In this document: one piece after another, positions 1 to 12,769 of the stretch
Position numbering within the stretch: position 1 is the stretch's first letter
How the letters are laid out: the number at the start of each line of letters is the position of its first letter
From: Pseudopyrenochaeta lycopersici
Lineage: Eukaryota; Ascomycota; Dothideomycetes; Pleosporales; Pseudopyrenochaetaceae
DNA length: 64,000 nt
Direction: 5' to 3'
Assembly: GCA_003313425.1 (NCBI GenBank)
Contig: NHZP01000023.1
Location: 930,001-994,000, forward strand
Made by a program: the position numbers and the translations under genes
Notes under the pieces: generated by a model
The model's database searches: none
Told to the model about the DNA's origin: nothing
What the model saw: only the letters and a program-made list of their open reading frames with translations

Positions 1-845
1 CACCCTCTTACTGTCTTAGTATTAAACCCCCTTCCATCTAGTCCCTCACTCTATCCCGGAGAACCAACCTTGCAATCTCATTAGTTATCCTCACCGATAA
101 CCCTTAAGATTCTTCACATTAATATAGGCTGCTTTGCGCTATTAAAGCAGGTATACTAGCGAGAGATTAGGGTCTTAGCAGATAGTTATATTACCTATAT
201 TAATAAAAAAGCATTCCTGGCTTCCTTTAAGGAGGTATTCGAGACCTCGTTCTTACAGCAGAATATTCTATCTAGCTTCTAAGTAACTAGCCTAGTCCTA
301 CATAGCCTAGAGGTAGTACTATTAAAGCTTAAGGTAAAGCCTCGCACGCTGACACTACCTCTACTAGGGCCTACCTCCTAGTACCCTAAAACACCTAGCA
401 ACGCCTAGGAGATAGAGGCTTAAACAACACTAATTATAAAGAGGATTTATAACTATAAGAGTTCCTCTCCTAATTCTATTATTAAGATAGTATTATAAGT
501 TAAAAAGAGATTAATATTAAAGGTATACTTATATACGTTACTAGAAGCTAGAGTAGCTAGTCTTAAGTAGGTAAATAGAGCTGCTTCTAAGCAGAAAAAG
601 CGTAAGAAAAAGTAGATCTAGTAGGGAGGGACCCTATTAAAAGAGGAGGGAGAGAACTTAATTACTTAGAGGGACGTTAATACCTAACTTAAGGTAGAGA
701 GGCGTATAGAAAGGGCTTAAACAGGTGCTAGTATAAGAGGTATCTAATACTATAAAACTTATAGAGAGGCAGGATATAATAAGCGCACGTGTAAGAAAGA
801 TATAGTAGAAGTAGAGGATTAATTTAAGCTACTATAAGCTGTAGT
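1..845 (+). pseudogene. Fot1/pogo-type DDE transposase, C-terminal part, RIP-degraded
   Basis: The plus-strand translation gives the C-terminal half of a fungal Fot1/pogo (DDE_1) transposase, which would cut and paste its transposon at TA sites. An IGCF segment near 130-140 matches the LDVGCF motif after the last catalytic region. A YITYINKKAFLASFKEVF stretch, a PRTLTLPLLGP stretch, a basic KQKKRKKK patch near 590-615 and a knuckle-like tail YNKRTCKKD near 775-800 follow in family order. The frame is interrupted by TAG and TAA where glutamine or tryptophan is expected, which is typical of RIP. The N-terminal and catalytic parts lie outside the window. Family assignment is from remembered motif order; no search was run. 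Confidence 0.72.
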
Positions 846-1032
846 AGCTTTTTATAGTATTAAGTTGTTAACGTGCAAAGTTATAAAGCTTAGTGGGGTG
901 GGCGTTTCGCTTACCTAGGCGTTTCGCTTGCCGCTTACGTTACTTTAAAAAAAATTAAATTATATTATATATTGGCTAGGATTTATAGTGTTGAAGTTTT
1001 ATGCCTATGTGCTGGTAAGGTAGCTCGTGCGT
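846..1032. other. Probable 3' end of the Fot1/pogo element
   Basis: No gene is seen. GGCGTTTCGCTT occurs at 901-912 and again at 919-930, with related CCGCTTACG after it. This is the kind of subterminal repeat found at the ends of Fot1-like elements. The partner inverted repeat would lie left of the window, so the exact end is unknown. Confidence 0.45.
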
Positions 1033-1063
1033 GCGCGGCGAGAACTTTTGGAAGGGCACTGTA
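1033..1063 (+). repeat. 31-bp direct repeat, left copy
   Basis: The 31 bp here are identical to 44503-44533 in the same orientation (core GAACTTTTGGAAGGGCACTG). The copy is not RIP-mutated although its neighbours are. The two copies sit just outside the nested retrotransposon block. The sequence before the repeat is partly similar in both places and the sequence after it is not. Confidence 0.85.
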
Positions 1064-1640
1064 TAACTAGGTGTGTAGGAAAAAGGGAGAGCTTGGCAAC
1101 AGTTACCCAGGTAATCTATGAGATAGACCACTGTTTTATCTAGGAGGCTTAGGAGAGCTAGCTATATAAGGAGAGCTGAGCACGGCCTATTACAGGGGCT
1201 ATCATACGGCAGGAGCGTAAGCAGCGTGTACGCGTGCGTGAGCGCGCACGTGATCGCGCACGTGAGTCTACCTTCAGGTGTCTCCTGCGTGAGCTTGCCC
1301 ATCAGCTTGCACGTGAGCGTGCACGTGAGCGCGCACGTGAGCGCGCCCGTGAATGTACACATAAGTACGTGTCTCTCTAGGGTAAGCTCCTATGTCAGCG
1401 CACACGTGAGCCTACCGTACCCTCGGTCACAGCGCGTTGTTTGTAACACACCCCCTAGGCAGGCAGCTTAGGCTGCTTAACTAACTAATTAGCGCGTTAT
1501 GCTTAATATCCCCCTTTACCTCTATTTTCTACTTAAGATTAATTCCTACTTTTACTTTTAAAAAATAGCCTTATATAGCGCGTCTTACGCGCTTCTTAGC
1601 TCTATTTCTTTAATAATAGTAATACTAGTAGTAATAATAG
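1064..1640 (+). repeat. Promoter-like segment with an ACGTGAGCGC minisatellite
   Basis: This segment is less AT-rich than its surroundings. A TATATAA box lies at 1163-1169. From about 1226 to 1400 the sequence is built from degenerate GCGCACGTGAGC units. One frame reads as a highly charged tract (RERARERARER); two other frames, one on each strand, are also open only because the repeat lacks stops. It could be the start of a decayed gag or an LTR leader, but no partner LTR was found. From 1440 to 1640 it becomes AT-rich and ends in an AGTAAT-type microsatellite. Confidence 0.45.
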
Positions 1641-2400
1641 TAATAGTACTACTACTGTGCCGTTGCACAGGGTACCTGGGCAATCAGGTGATGATAGGTT
1701 TCCTTTGTCAGCGAAATTTGGTGATAAGACTTGGAGATGCGAGAGATCTTAACATCATGCACTACACACCACAATAATTCACTTTAAAACTAAGATTTTG
1801 TAAAGTAGCTAGTGTATTAGCTACATTAATTTAATAAGATTTTAGACTATTTGACTTATTACTTTTAATTAGGCTCTATGCTTACCTTCGTTTCTAGCAG
1901 ACTACTTAGGTAGGGCTGCTCCTGTTATTTACGCATATTTAATTCTAGTATTACTTCTTATTTATAATACTAGAACTATAGGATTATACTAAACTACCTT
2001 ATTAACTCTATAAATAATAGTAAAGCTTAAGGAGTATAATAGTCTATTCTAGTTAGGCTATAGCTAATAAGAGCAGAAAAAGCCTATATAGTATTAAACT
2101 ATTAATATTAAAAATATAAATATAAGAGTACTATATTATAATACAGAGATTATAAGATTAGCTAGAAAGAGCTAAGTATCTATTTAACTCTAATAAACTT
2201 TAAAGAGAGATAGTACTATTACAGCTAGGCTTTAGAACCTTTAAGAGGGATAGCGCTATTACGGCTAGCCTTTAGAACCTTTAAGAGGGATAGCGCTGTT
2301 ACAGCTACCTCTTCTATATTTTTAGAGCTAAGAGTTAATAGGGACTAGCTCTATTAAGGCTATATCCTTATTATCTTACTATAATAAATTACGACTTCCT
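1641..2400 (+). other. Left edge and leader of Gypsy X, no gene recognised
   Basis: Positions 1650-1790 are a short stretch of ordinary composition. From about 1790 the sequence turns into the RIP-type AT-rich DNA that continues into the gag of element X. The left LTR of X should lie here, but no second copy was recognised, so the exact left end is unknown. A 40-bp tandem repeat lies at 2201-2320. Confidence 0.4.
2201..2320 (+). repeat. 40-bp tandem repeat, three copies
   Basis: The unit containing TTAAGAGGGATAGCGCTATT recurs at 2241 and 2281 with a 40-bp period. A more mutated copy begins near 2201 (TAAAGAGAGATAGTACTATT). It lies upstream of the recognisable gag of element X. Confidence 0.7.
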
Positions 2401-5155
2401 ATAAGTTAAGCAGAAGCTAACTTAGTAATAGAATAATAAGAATAAGAATAAGAGAATAGAAAACAGAAATAAAAATAGCTATAAATAATTAAGAAATAAT
2501 TTAGAAGTAGTATAGTATTAGATTTTAGTTAATTATTAGCGTTAGTAAGGAACTGCCTAGTAGTTGCAGTCTCCTTATTTAGTTATACTAAAGGGCTGCA
2601 GCAGCCTATTTAGGATTTAGCCTTCAGCTATCCTTATAGCTAACTTAACACTAGATTCGCTGTTATTTAGATTAGATCTTACGCCTACTATTAAAGTTAT
2701 TAAGAAACACACTATAAATACTAGTAAAGTACTTATACCTATAAGGCTAGTAAGGAAAGACTTTCTATTTATAAGAAAAGATATTACTAAGTTCTTAGAT
2801 AACTTTAATTACTAAGTAAATAATAGTAGCTATAATAACTATTAAAAGATAAGAATCTTTTTAGACTTCTATAATACTATATATAGAAGCTTTATTAAGA
2901 AAATAAGACTATATAGAGCGCTAGACTAGAAGAAGCTTTAAGAAGTAATAAAAGAGTATTAGTATAATTAAGATATAGCTTAACGCATAAGAATGTAAGC
3001 GTTCCTAAAGACTTATATTTCTAAGACTTTAAAGAAGTTCCTAAAGCTATCTAAGTATTTAACTAACTTTATAGTATATAGTAATACTTATATTAAGATA
3101 GGCTAGCTATATAAAATAGAAGCTAGCTTCTTTTTTACTAGAGGCCTTCTATAAAAAGACTAAGATATAATCTTTATTTATATATATAAAAGGCTAATTC
3201 TAGATAAGCTAGAGAGTTTTAATATTAAGAAGATTTATATATATCTTAAGCGCGTGTACTGCTAGAGAGAGGGGATAGAATAGATATCCTCTAACTATAT
3301 AGAAAGAGAGGCTAAGCTTATATACTAGATCCTTAATTAAAAAAAGAAAATATTAATAGCTAAGTAGCTAAAAGACGCAGTTAATAAGTATAAGAAAAGT
3401 AAAGTTTAAGAAGAAGCTAAGCCTACTCTTCTACTTAGTATAGATCTAGAAGTTTAAGACTTTATTTTAGCTCTTAGTAACTAGAAGATTAGCTTAGCTA
3501 AACTTAATAAGATAATAGTTTATTTTAAACTTAGTTAGATTCTAAGGAACCTAGCTACGTACACGTACTTTATTAGCTAAGTTATTTTAAGAGATAATAC
3601 TAAGTAGCTACTATTAGAAAGGAATACTAGCTCTTACGTAATAATAGCTCCTCGCAACTTGAATTTTTAGTAAAGCATAATTACTATCTAAAGCTATAAA
3701 TATTAAAATATATATAATATATATAACCTCTCTAGTTATATTACTAAAGAATATAAGCTATATTAGCTACTTTTATATCTTAGCTAGATTAGCTTTAAGT
3801 AGAATAGAGAAGTTAGATATAAGACTTACTATTTTAGTCCTTCGCATAAGAGGTTAAGGTAAATCTAAGGAACTATACCTTAAACGCTGCAGCTCTATTA
3901 GTTAAAATAGAAAATTTAAGAGTATTATAGAGTTACTAATAATGTTCTAAATTAGCTAGCGTTAGCAGTATATCTAGAGAAGTTTAATAGAGTAGACTTA
4001 AGGCCTGCTTAATATTAAAAGCTTAGACTACTAGCTATACAGTAACAGAAGGTAGTTAGTCCTAATACAAATACAATTACAGAAGATAGATATAGTAGGG
4101 TAGCTATAAGCCCAGCTAAGGATCTTCTAAACTTTCAGAATGTTAGGATATTACTAAGAGGCTTAACTAAGGCGTATTTTACCCTTAATAAGGTCACATC
4201 TTAAGACATTATTCTAGGTGCTTTTAAGGAAAGAGTAGTAAATACTAGCTTAACTTATATAGTAACACGTTCTTAAACGCGTTAGAATATTAGGAAAGAT
4301 CTAGTTCTTAAGAAAGTTAGGCAGAGTAAAGTTTAGAAGTAAGCTCCTGCTAAGCCTCCTTATTCTAAGTAACTAAAGAGAGTTATAGTTAAGGACTATC
4401 GTATGCCTGCTATAAGGGGTAATACTGTATTTAAACTAATAGATATTAAGGAATTTAAATAAGTAGAGCTAATTCTATTCGCTAGCTAAGCCTATAATAA
4501 GCTATTCTCTCTTATACAGCCTCTAGATAATAATAGAAGTTTTTAGTATTTAAAAGCTAAGCCTAAATTTGTTAGTTAGAATAAGAAAAAGAAGAACTAG
4601 AATAACAGCCTTACTAACACAGAGCTCTGTTATTTACTAGGCCTATATCTAAACTGTATCGCTACTACTATACTGCGTTAGGAGGTGCGTAGTGTAACTT
4701 TTAGGGACCTTATAAGCTAACATTAGCTTTAAAAATAAGTTAGAAATATATTAAAAGTAATTAATAAGCCTGCCGCGTTATTAGCTAGCATAAACGCTAT
4801 AGTATTAAGTATTAGGCCGGCTAGCTAATTAGTAATTACTAGGTTAGCTAAGTAAGACTTACTAAAACCTAATTAGCTAACACTATAGCACCTTACTCTA
4901 TATAACCTTACGTCCGCCTAAGTTATTAGGGATATTTAAAGGCATTTTTCTAATAAAGAAAAGGTTAAATTAAATTAATTAGAGACTATTAGTCTTAGAA
5001 AAAGACTAAATTTAGGGCTTAACTTAATTTAAGTAGGGACTTTTAATACCTAAACTAGGCATAAAGCCTTAGGAATATATAATACGTAGTATAAAGCTTT
5101 AGTTAATCTTACTAAATAAGAAGCTATAATAATTTAAAAGAAGATAAATATAGCT
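2400..5155 (+). pseudogene. Gag and start of protease of Gypsy X, RIP-degraded
   Basis: The translation keeps frame but has many TAA and TAG codons. It matches D Gag segment by segment: KFLDNFNYQVNNS against KFLKSYNRRAENG, NIYNLSSYITKEYK against the CCHC knuckle region, FSPSHKRLRQI against FGLSHKKLREI, and NQLALAVYLEKF against DQLALVVRPDMF. The Cys and His ligands of the knuckle are largely mutated, as expected from RIP. Gag would have packaged the element RNA. The frame runs into the G1 insertion after KKINIA and resumes at 30564 with the segment preceding the protease active site. Confidence 0.75.
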
Positions 5156-5553
5156 ATTAAAGATCTAATTAAGTAGTTACAATATAAAGCAACTGGTGTT
5201 AACTAGTTAGTATCTTTAGAGTATTCTGTAGATGTGCAGTGCTAGGTAGGTTAAAGGTAGAAGTATTAAATAGTAGTATACTTATAGATTATCTTAAGTT
5301 AATCACAATATGCTATAGGGCTATATTATACAAGTCTATATACATAATTATCTTATAGGATTCCTATAAGGCCTCCTCTAGAATTTCTAAGTTTATCTCC
5401 GTTCTATAGGACATAGTCCGTCTTAGCGTAGGTTTTCTAGGATTACATAACCTTAGCGTTATTAGTTAGTTTAGAGGCTTAGTCTCTTTATTAGTTGTCT
5501 GTGCCTCCTCCCTTATCCTCATAACCGCCGCCTTCTTACTTTCTATTCGTAAC
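5156..5553 (-). repeat. 3' LTR of G1
   Basis: This copy matches 30159-30559 over its length, with mostly RIP-type transitions. On the minus strand it begins GTTACGAATAG directly after the purine-rich AGAGGGAAGAATAG at 5555-5570, which fits a polypurine tract. The ends are GTTA and TAAT (probably TAAC before mutation) rather than TG and CA. The border is set by the duplication AGCT and the restored frame of X. Confidence 0.8.
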
Positions 5554-6164
5554 ACTATTCTTCCCTCTAGTCCTTATATCCTTATAACGAACCTATAGCT
5601 TCTTATAGTACTACCTATTATTATTCTATTAGAGATTATATAAACGCTATTAGTTAGGTTACTATAGTTTCTTATAAATATTATTTAAAAAAAAAGTTAG
5701 AGTATAAGATATTATTATTAAAAGAGAAGTGTAGAAATTATTATTATAATAGAGTATTATTATGCGAGCTAGTAGATATACTAGTTCTAAACTTTTCTTA
5801 TCTAGATAAGGAATTAGCTTAATTAGACGCGTAAGAAGCTAAGGCTAATAACGCAGAAGAGAAGGCGTTAAATACCCTTTTACTACTCGCGCGAAAAGAG
5901 TTAACTTTATAAATACCGTAAGTTATTACAGCGTTATAAGTAATAATAGGTAGATAATTCTAGTTATATCGCGGAAGAGATTAAAGCGTTAGAGGCGATT
6001 AAGGATGTTAACCGTAAGGTTAACATTCTTAAGTAAGGGCTAATACTTAGTACTTTTGCCTTAGACTAGAGCGTCTTTACTCTATCCTAGCTTAAAAGTA
6101 ACCCTCTTCTTCTAGGAATTACGTTATTAGATTAGGTTAGTTATAGTTCTAGTACCTAAGTTCT
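5554..6164 (-). other. 3' untranslated region of G1
   Basis: About 600 bp lie between the end of the chromodomain coding region and the 3' LTR. The polypurine tract is next to the LTR. No other gene was recognised. Confidence 0.5.
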
Positions 6165-9100
6165 TTTTATTTCTTATTATAGTTATATTTACTAATTAAT
6201 TCTTTATAGTTTCTTAAGTTTAATTTTAGTTCCTATATATTTTTAGAGTTAGAGTATCCTTTCTATTTAACTAGATACTTAGCTTCTCTATACTTATCTT
6301 TAGTAATCTTAGAATATCGCATATTAAAGATTTTCTTAACTTTATACTCTGTTTCTTCTTTAGTCTTATACTTAAAGGTTTTTTATAGTAGCGTTACTAG
6401 GTGCGCAGGTTCTAATAGTTTAATATAGAACCTTAGGTAGATCTTTACGTCTTTAGGTAGTTCTTTACGTCTTTAGGTAGTTCTAATATATACGTAACTA
6501 GTCTATTATATTATTTAATTAAAAACAGTCTAACTTTTATATAGTCTAATCACTTATTAGGTTGTTTTATGCGTAGGTTTTTTATAAGTAAATATACCTT
6601 ATCCCCCTTTTTTAGCTAAGGCGCTGTTTTTCTTTTCTTATTAATATATAAAATTCATTATTCTTATCTTTTCTTAAGTCTTTCCTGTAATTATTTTAGA
6701 GTTACCTATAGTTCTCCTACTATTTTAACTACAGCTTCTACTTTAATACTTAGAAAGTTTCTTTTAAATAGGTTTAGGTATTTCCTATAATAGGCGTAGA
6801 ACAGTGTTTTACTTATTACTTTAGTTTTACTATTATTAAATATAATTTATGCTGTTAGTAATAGTAATACCTAGTTATTCTATTATTTATTATAATACGC
6901 CTGTAGGTATTATTTTAAGGTTCTATTTATTTATTCTGTTTATCTATTAGTTTCTAGGTAGTATGCTATAGATAGTTTCCTTTAAGTACCTATCTTAGCT
7001 ATAAAAGTTAACTAGAAATTAGATATAAATAACTTATCCTTATTACTAATAATAGTTTTTAGTATACTATAGTATTAGAATATTTAGTCTTTTATTATTT
7101 CTGCAAGTTATAGTACTATAAAACTCTTTCTAAATAGTATAAACTCTGCGTATTTAATATATCTACATACTACGTTACATATCGCGTTATACTTATATCT
7201 AGTTACTTTATCTACAAACTTAGGTAAGTCTGTAATAAAGTCTATTACTATGTCTTCCTATAGTTTCGTAGGTATCTTTATTACCTGTGATTTACTGTAA
7301 GGTGCGTGTGTAGTATACTTATTCTGTTAGCAGGGTATATACTTCTTAATATGTGTCTCTACTTGCTATCTTAGATTCTTAATATAGTAGTTTTACTAGA
7401 TTAGTTCTATAGTTTTTATAATTCCTAGATATCTATATATTAGATTATTATAGTATTATTAGATAATAATTTTATATAGGTTCTTAGGGACTTCTGCTTA
7501 TATTTTTAAGATTACGTAGTATTCTTACAAGGGTCCTAGGGTTCTATCTTTATTTATTTTTAGAATTGCTATGCAAACTTTAGTTTTCTTTCCTACTATA
7601 TTATGTCTTCTACTTAGTACGTTTGCTCTTCTATTTTCTTTTCCTAGTGTGTATATAATCTTAAACTTATATTATCTTAAAAGCTCTAACTATCTTACTT
7701 ATCTCTAATTAAGTTATTTTATTATTATAAAGTATATTAGGTTTTAGTAGTCTGTATAAATAGTAAGTTCTAAGTAACTTTTTATATATACTCTCCAGTA
7801 TTATAGTGCGTTAATAATAGCTATAAGTTCTTTATTATAGATATTATATCGCTCTTCTACTTATAAGAACTTTTAAGAGTAATATACTATAGGGTGCTAT
7901 TTTCTGTCTTTTTTCTGTAGGGCTACTACTCTAATTACGAGATCTAATATATCTGTTTTAATCCTTAGTAGTTACCTACTAGTAAATAATATAAGTGCTA
8001 GTTCTACTATGCATGCTTTTTTTAAATCTTTAAAGGCTTATTACTGTCCCTTATTCTAGTCCTATTTTTCTTCTTTCTTTATTAGCTTTATTAAGAGTGC
8101 TGCGATCTTAGAGAAGTTCTTAATAAACTATTAGTTAAAGTTAATAAATCCTAGGAATAACTAAATATTTTTAACTATTTATAGTATCTTCTATTCTTAG
8201 ATTATCTTAATTTTAGATTTACTAATCTGTACTCCTTATCTTCTAACCCTATATCTTAGGAATTCTACCTCTTCTTTATAAAATTTACACTTTTCTAGTT
8301 TTAACTCTAGGTAGCAGTCTCTTAATTATTATAGTACTTTCTAAACATAGTCTTAATATTTATCTATATTCCTTAAGTAGACTAAAATATTATCTAGGTA
8401 GGCTATAGTATATATATTAAGATATTCTACTAAGATATTATTTATTAAGTCTTAACACGTTACTAGCGCGTTTGTTAGGCTAAAGGGTATTACTATATAT
8501 TTATAATATCTATATTATATTCTAAAGGCAGTTTTCTATTCCTCTCTTTCTTTTATTCTAATAAGGTTGTACGCTCCTCTTAAGTCTAGTGCGGTAAAGT
8601 ATTAAGCTCCTGTTAATCTGTTACGTAGTTCTTATATATTAAGTAGTAGGTAGTAATTTTTCTTAGTAATATTATTTAACTTCCTATAGTTAATATATAA
8701 CCTTAATACTCTATCTTTCTTTAGTGTAAATAGGATAGGATATCCTGCTAAGGACTTAGATTTCCTAATAAAACCCTTTACTAAATTTTTATTAATATAT
8801 TTCTTTAGGACGCTTAGCTTATAATTACTTAGGCAGTATATTAGTATAAACTTAGGCTACTTACCTTCTATAAGTTCTATCTTATAGTCCTATTCTTAGT
8901 ATTTTAGTAGTACTTTTCTTCTTACCTTTTTAGTAAATATATCTCTAAATTTTTTATATTCTTCTAGGATCTTAAGAGTAGTAACTAACTCTTTATTCTT
9001 CTTAGTATCCTTTACTAGCTACTAATAAAGTAGCTGTTTTCTAGCTTTTCGCGAAGGTTTAATACTTATTATTATCTTCTTATCTACTAAGGTATGCGGC

Positions 9101-9968
9101 TGTTACGTAGGTATTCTTACGTTATCTTCTGTACGTATAGAAACTTTTTATTTTATCTAGTTAATTACTAGGTTATAGTGTCTTAACTAAGGTAGTCCTA
9201 GTATAATATTATAGGCGGCTGCCCTAAAGACGTCTAGTCTAACCTAGTGTATTTTAGAGGCTAGGCTGAGGCTAGTAGTAACCTTATAAGTTACTAACCC
9301 TCCTAATTTTCTATTTACTACTATTATCTAGTAGAGAGTTTTTTTTAAGACAGGTTATAGCCCTACTTTTAATATAGCTATCTTAGAAATGTAATTTACT
9401 TATAATCTAGAATCTATTAGTACCTTTAGCTTCTTCCCTTAGAGTTTTATTCTAAGTTAGAAGAGACTCTCTTCTGTTTATTAGATAGCCTAATACTGTT
9501 TATTAGTGCTATCTAGTAGTAGACGAATTCCTTGTCTAGTTCTAGCCGTCTTACTATAGGAAGGTTTAGTTTTTAGTTTCTATCTAAAAAAGAATTTTCC
9601 TTAAAACTGTTTGCTTCCTTTTCTAGCTTATAGCGCTTATATCCTAGATTTATATAGGTTTACTATAATTCGTTAGTATATTGCTTATTTATAATAATGT
9701 TTTAATTTATAGTATACTTATTATTATATCTTAGAAAATAATTTATTATTTATTTGTCCTATAAGTAGTTAGTATAATTATTCTGTTAGTAGTTATACTA
9801 TTACTATTTACACGCTCCCTTTAGTATTAGGAAGTGTTCTTCTTATAGTTTAATAGCGTAGTAGTAGTTATAGTAGTTATATGTGTAGTAGAGATATAAT
9901 AGTAATCTATGTCTAGGGTTTCTCTAGTTGTAGTCGTATTAGAAGAGTCTTTATCCTTTCTTTACTTA
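6165..9968 (-). pseudogene. Protease, RT, RNase H, integrase and chromodomain of G1, RIP-degraded
   Basis: In minus-strand order, starting from 9968: the Gag tail; a protease-like IDSRL segment near 9400; reverse transcriptase with LDLRGAYNLIRIKE near 8560-8600 and AYLDNILVYL near 8390; RNase H; a LGKENRRANVLSRR-type linker near 7600; integrase with the zinc-binding region IYPANRIS near 7330; and a C-terminal chromodomain at about 6370-6180 (YLVKQKGYSNSKNIQELKLN). The chromodomain is expected to steer integration to histone-marked chromatin. Many TAG and TAA codons replace glutamine and tryptophan. Some catalytic residues are altered (YLDD reads YLDN), so the copy is inactive. Confidence 0.8.
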
Positions 9969-10199
9969 TGTAACGTATGGTTTCAGGCAATAGTACTTGC
10001 TTCACACCACAGATAATAGTGAAGGGATGGTTCTGTATTGCTGTTACTCAGCTATAGGAGAGAATAATACTTATCGTCCCCGCTCTGCGCAGCTAGCGCA
10101 GGTTTTGAGCAGGTCCGTCACGGTGCGCGCTAGCCCTCGAAAAGGGCTAGCGCAACTATACTGTAATACTAAGATTTAGATTCATGATACTTTATTACA
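9969..10199 (-). repeat. 3' LTR of E
   Basis: This 231-bp copy matches 28576-28806. The ends are TGTAA and TTACA. On the minus strand it follows the purine-rich AGAGGGGAAGGC at about 10201-10216, a good polypurine tract. Copy differences are transitions. A short plus-strand frame inside it is an artefact. Confidence 0.88.
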
Positions 10200-11330
10200 G
10201 AGCCTTCCCCTCTAGCTAGCGTCCTAAGAGCATTAATAGCCTTAATAAAAACCTAAAACTATGCAGGAAAATAGGAAAAGAGTGTCTATATATGTGTGTT
10301 TTAATCGCGCGTCCTAGACACGTCCTATGCGCGTCGTTATTGTGTGTTATAAGCGCCCTGTATTACGCTCCTGCCTCTAGAAAAAGTTAAAGTAATTAAG
10401 ACTTTTATTCCCTAGTAACAAGGTGCAGACCTACTTTATAATAGTAGAGTTTTCTAGTATTATTATAATATTACGCTGCTCCTTTACCCTATTATAATAA
10501 TACTATTAAATCGTATACGCAACGCATATAACTTACTTAACACTATAGTCTATTACCTAAATCTAAAGTATATTAAGAAGTTGCACCTTTATAGTACTAG
10601 ACTGTACGCGTAGAGTAATAGTAACAAGCATGCGGATTATAACGCGACGGTTACGACGTACCTGCGCTGCGCGTAAAATATTACTAAGCAGAAAAAGAAC
10701 TGCGACAACCTAGACTATAAGCGCTGTAACTACTATGTCTATAGTAATTATAGTGCCTGTACTCCTGTAGGTTCTCTCTGTAGCCTACTTTAGGCGCGCT
10801 ATTACTAATAGATACAGGTCCCTTATAAGCTAAATACTTACTTAAACTGCCTATACATTCTCTGTAACTAATATAATATAGTAGTTACTACTACTACTAC
10901 CCCTTAAACTAATACTACAGTTATTATAGCTAGCGTTAAGCTTACGCACTGCTAGCGCTAGTTTAATTTAGAGCTTACTAACTACTGCTACTACGCTGCC
11001 TATACTAGTACACCTATAGGTGTTACTACCTAAGTGCCTACTACCTCGCCCTAGTTCCTAGAGCTAATCCTAGTTAAATAACGCAGGATTGCTGCTGCTT
11101 TAGAGTAGCTTGTAGGCTACGCAGCTTATATAGTATGTAGATAGGTTACTTGCATCTAGGGCGCAAGCTAATATCTTTCCAGAATAATACTAATAATAAC
11201 CTAGACAGTAGCGACGGCGAGAGCAGTAATAGGGGAGAGGGTAGAGAAGGTAGTAGTAGTAAGGGTAACGAGTAGGGGGTGCTAGTAGCGCCTTAAGCGC
11301 AGGTAAGGCTAGGAAAGAGATTAGGTGCGG
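10200..11330. other. 3' region of E, no confident gene
   Basis: This 1.1-kb stretch lies between the E integrase tail and the 3' LTR. Apart from the polypurine tract next to the LTR, no minus-strand gene is visible. On the plus strand about 10560-11000 reads as a Cys- and Tyr-rich frame with CDNLDYKRCNYY and SACTPVGSLC. It could be a RIP-eroded zinc-binding protein in antisense. Stops and AT bias make this doubtful. Confidence 0.3.
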
Positions 11331-12769
11331 CGCAAGTAATAAGGGTTAGGTAGTTTTAGCGTTTTTTAGGGTTTTTCTTTTACTTCTTATAGATACCTAT
11401 AAGCCTAAGGCTATAATAATAAATTCTACTTTTCTTTCCTAGACTTACTTCTCCTTAGCGCTTTAGTTATATAGCTTATACTTTCTTTCTCTTTCTTAAG
11501 CGCGTAGCTCTTCCCTCTTATTTAAACTCTTAAACTAGGTTATCTATATTTTTAAAATCTAATACTAGAGTCTAGGTATCCTAGGTTTTATTATAGCCTT
11601 TCTACCTTAGCTAGTACTATAGTTAGCTCTTCTTTATACGTTTACCTAGGATCTTTTTAACTTCCTAGACTTCCTCTTCTTTAGGAGTAATATTAGGTAG
11701 CTAGGTGTTTTCCTCTTCTTCCTGCTAGAATTTCTAGCGTTTAAGGAGTAAGATATAGAATACATTATAAATGCGGTAGTAAAGTAGTAGAATTAAGTAA
11801 TATACCTGCGTTCTAACTACTTCTTATACTTTAAAGGGTCTAATAAACTTACTAGATAGCTTTTTATTTAGTTAGTAGGTTAAGTTAATATGCTTAGTAC
11901 TAAGTAATATAAGATCTCCTTAGCAGAATACTTTATCCTTATACTTTTTATTATAATATTAGCTTTAATACTCTTATACTTTTTATAGGTGTTCTATAAG
12001 CGCAGTCCTTATATTATGCATGCGCTTAACTCTATCTATTATATTAGGCATCTCCCCCTCTAGCCTACTGTCCTTAGGAGGTAAGGTAACTAGTAAGTGC
12101 TTACTATATACAGTATAGAAAGGAGTTAATTTTATTAACTTATAGACTAAATTATTATACGCAAATTAAGCTGTACTTAAAAGCTTAACCTAGTTATCTT
12201 AAGCTGCTAATGTAAAGACTTAAAGGTACTGTTTAAGCGTTTAATTCTAGCGTTCTATTTACCTATCTATCTATAGATAGAAAGCTGTGCTTTGCTTACG
12301 CTTTACTTATAGTTAGTAGTAAATCTCTACCTAAAAGTTAGAGGTAAAAATAAAACCTCTATTTAATATAATACTTTTCTATACTCTAAACTTTAAAATT
12401 ATATAGTTAAAGTAAGCTTTTATAAACTATTTTATATTTTATATCTTTAAAGTAGGTATATAAAGTACTATTTTTAAGGAGTAATTAATAATTATAAGGA
12501 TTATATTAAATATATAACCTAAACTATTCTTTACTAGAGGTAATCTAGAAATAAAGTCTAGTATAACTTTCTTAAATATATCCTTAGGAACTAGTAGAAG
12601 TACTAACTTTCTATATTAACTATACCTTAAAGCTTTACTCTTTTAGTAAATAGTATATATTCTTACGTACTCTTAAATATTATAACTAAGCGCTAGCTAA
12701 TAGTATAGTCTTCTAATTAGCTTAAGCGTTCTATATACGCTAAAGTAGCCTACTATACGCATGTTATAG
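11331..12769 (-). pseudogene. Integrase of E, RIP-degraded
   Basis: The minus-strand frame from 12769 reads into NMRIVGYFSVYRTLKLIRRLYY (HHCC zinc-binding region of Gypsy integrases), then DFISRLPLVKNSLGYIF and IILIIINYS (first catalytic segment), RKQSTAFYLQIDR (the STAFHPQTDGQ-type motif), FAYNNLVYKLIKLTPF, and a basic C-terminal tail ending near 11331. A chromodomain could lie near 11650-11450 but is too mutated to call. The 5' part of the same frame continues at 24566 on the far side of D. Confidence 0.75.

Noticed and set aside
1226..1471. VSAHVSAHV-type frame as a gene
   Set aside because: It is an effect of the ACGTGAGCGC repeat; other frames on both strands are equally open.
5197..5554. 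Alternative G1 LTR border at TGTTAAC 5197
   Set aside because: Similarity between the two LTR copies continues left to 5156, and only that border restores the X frame.
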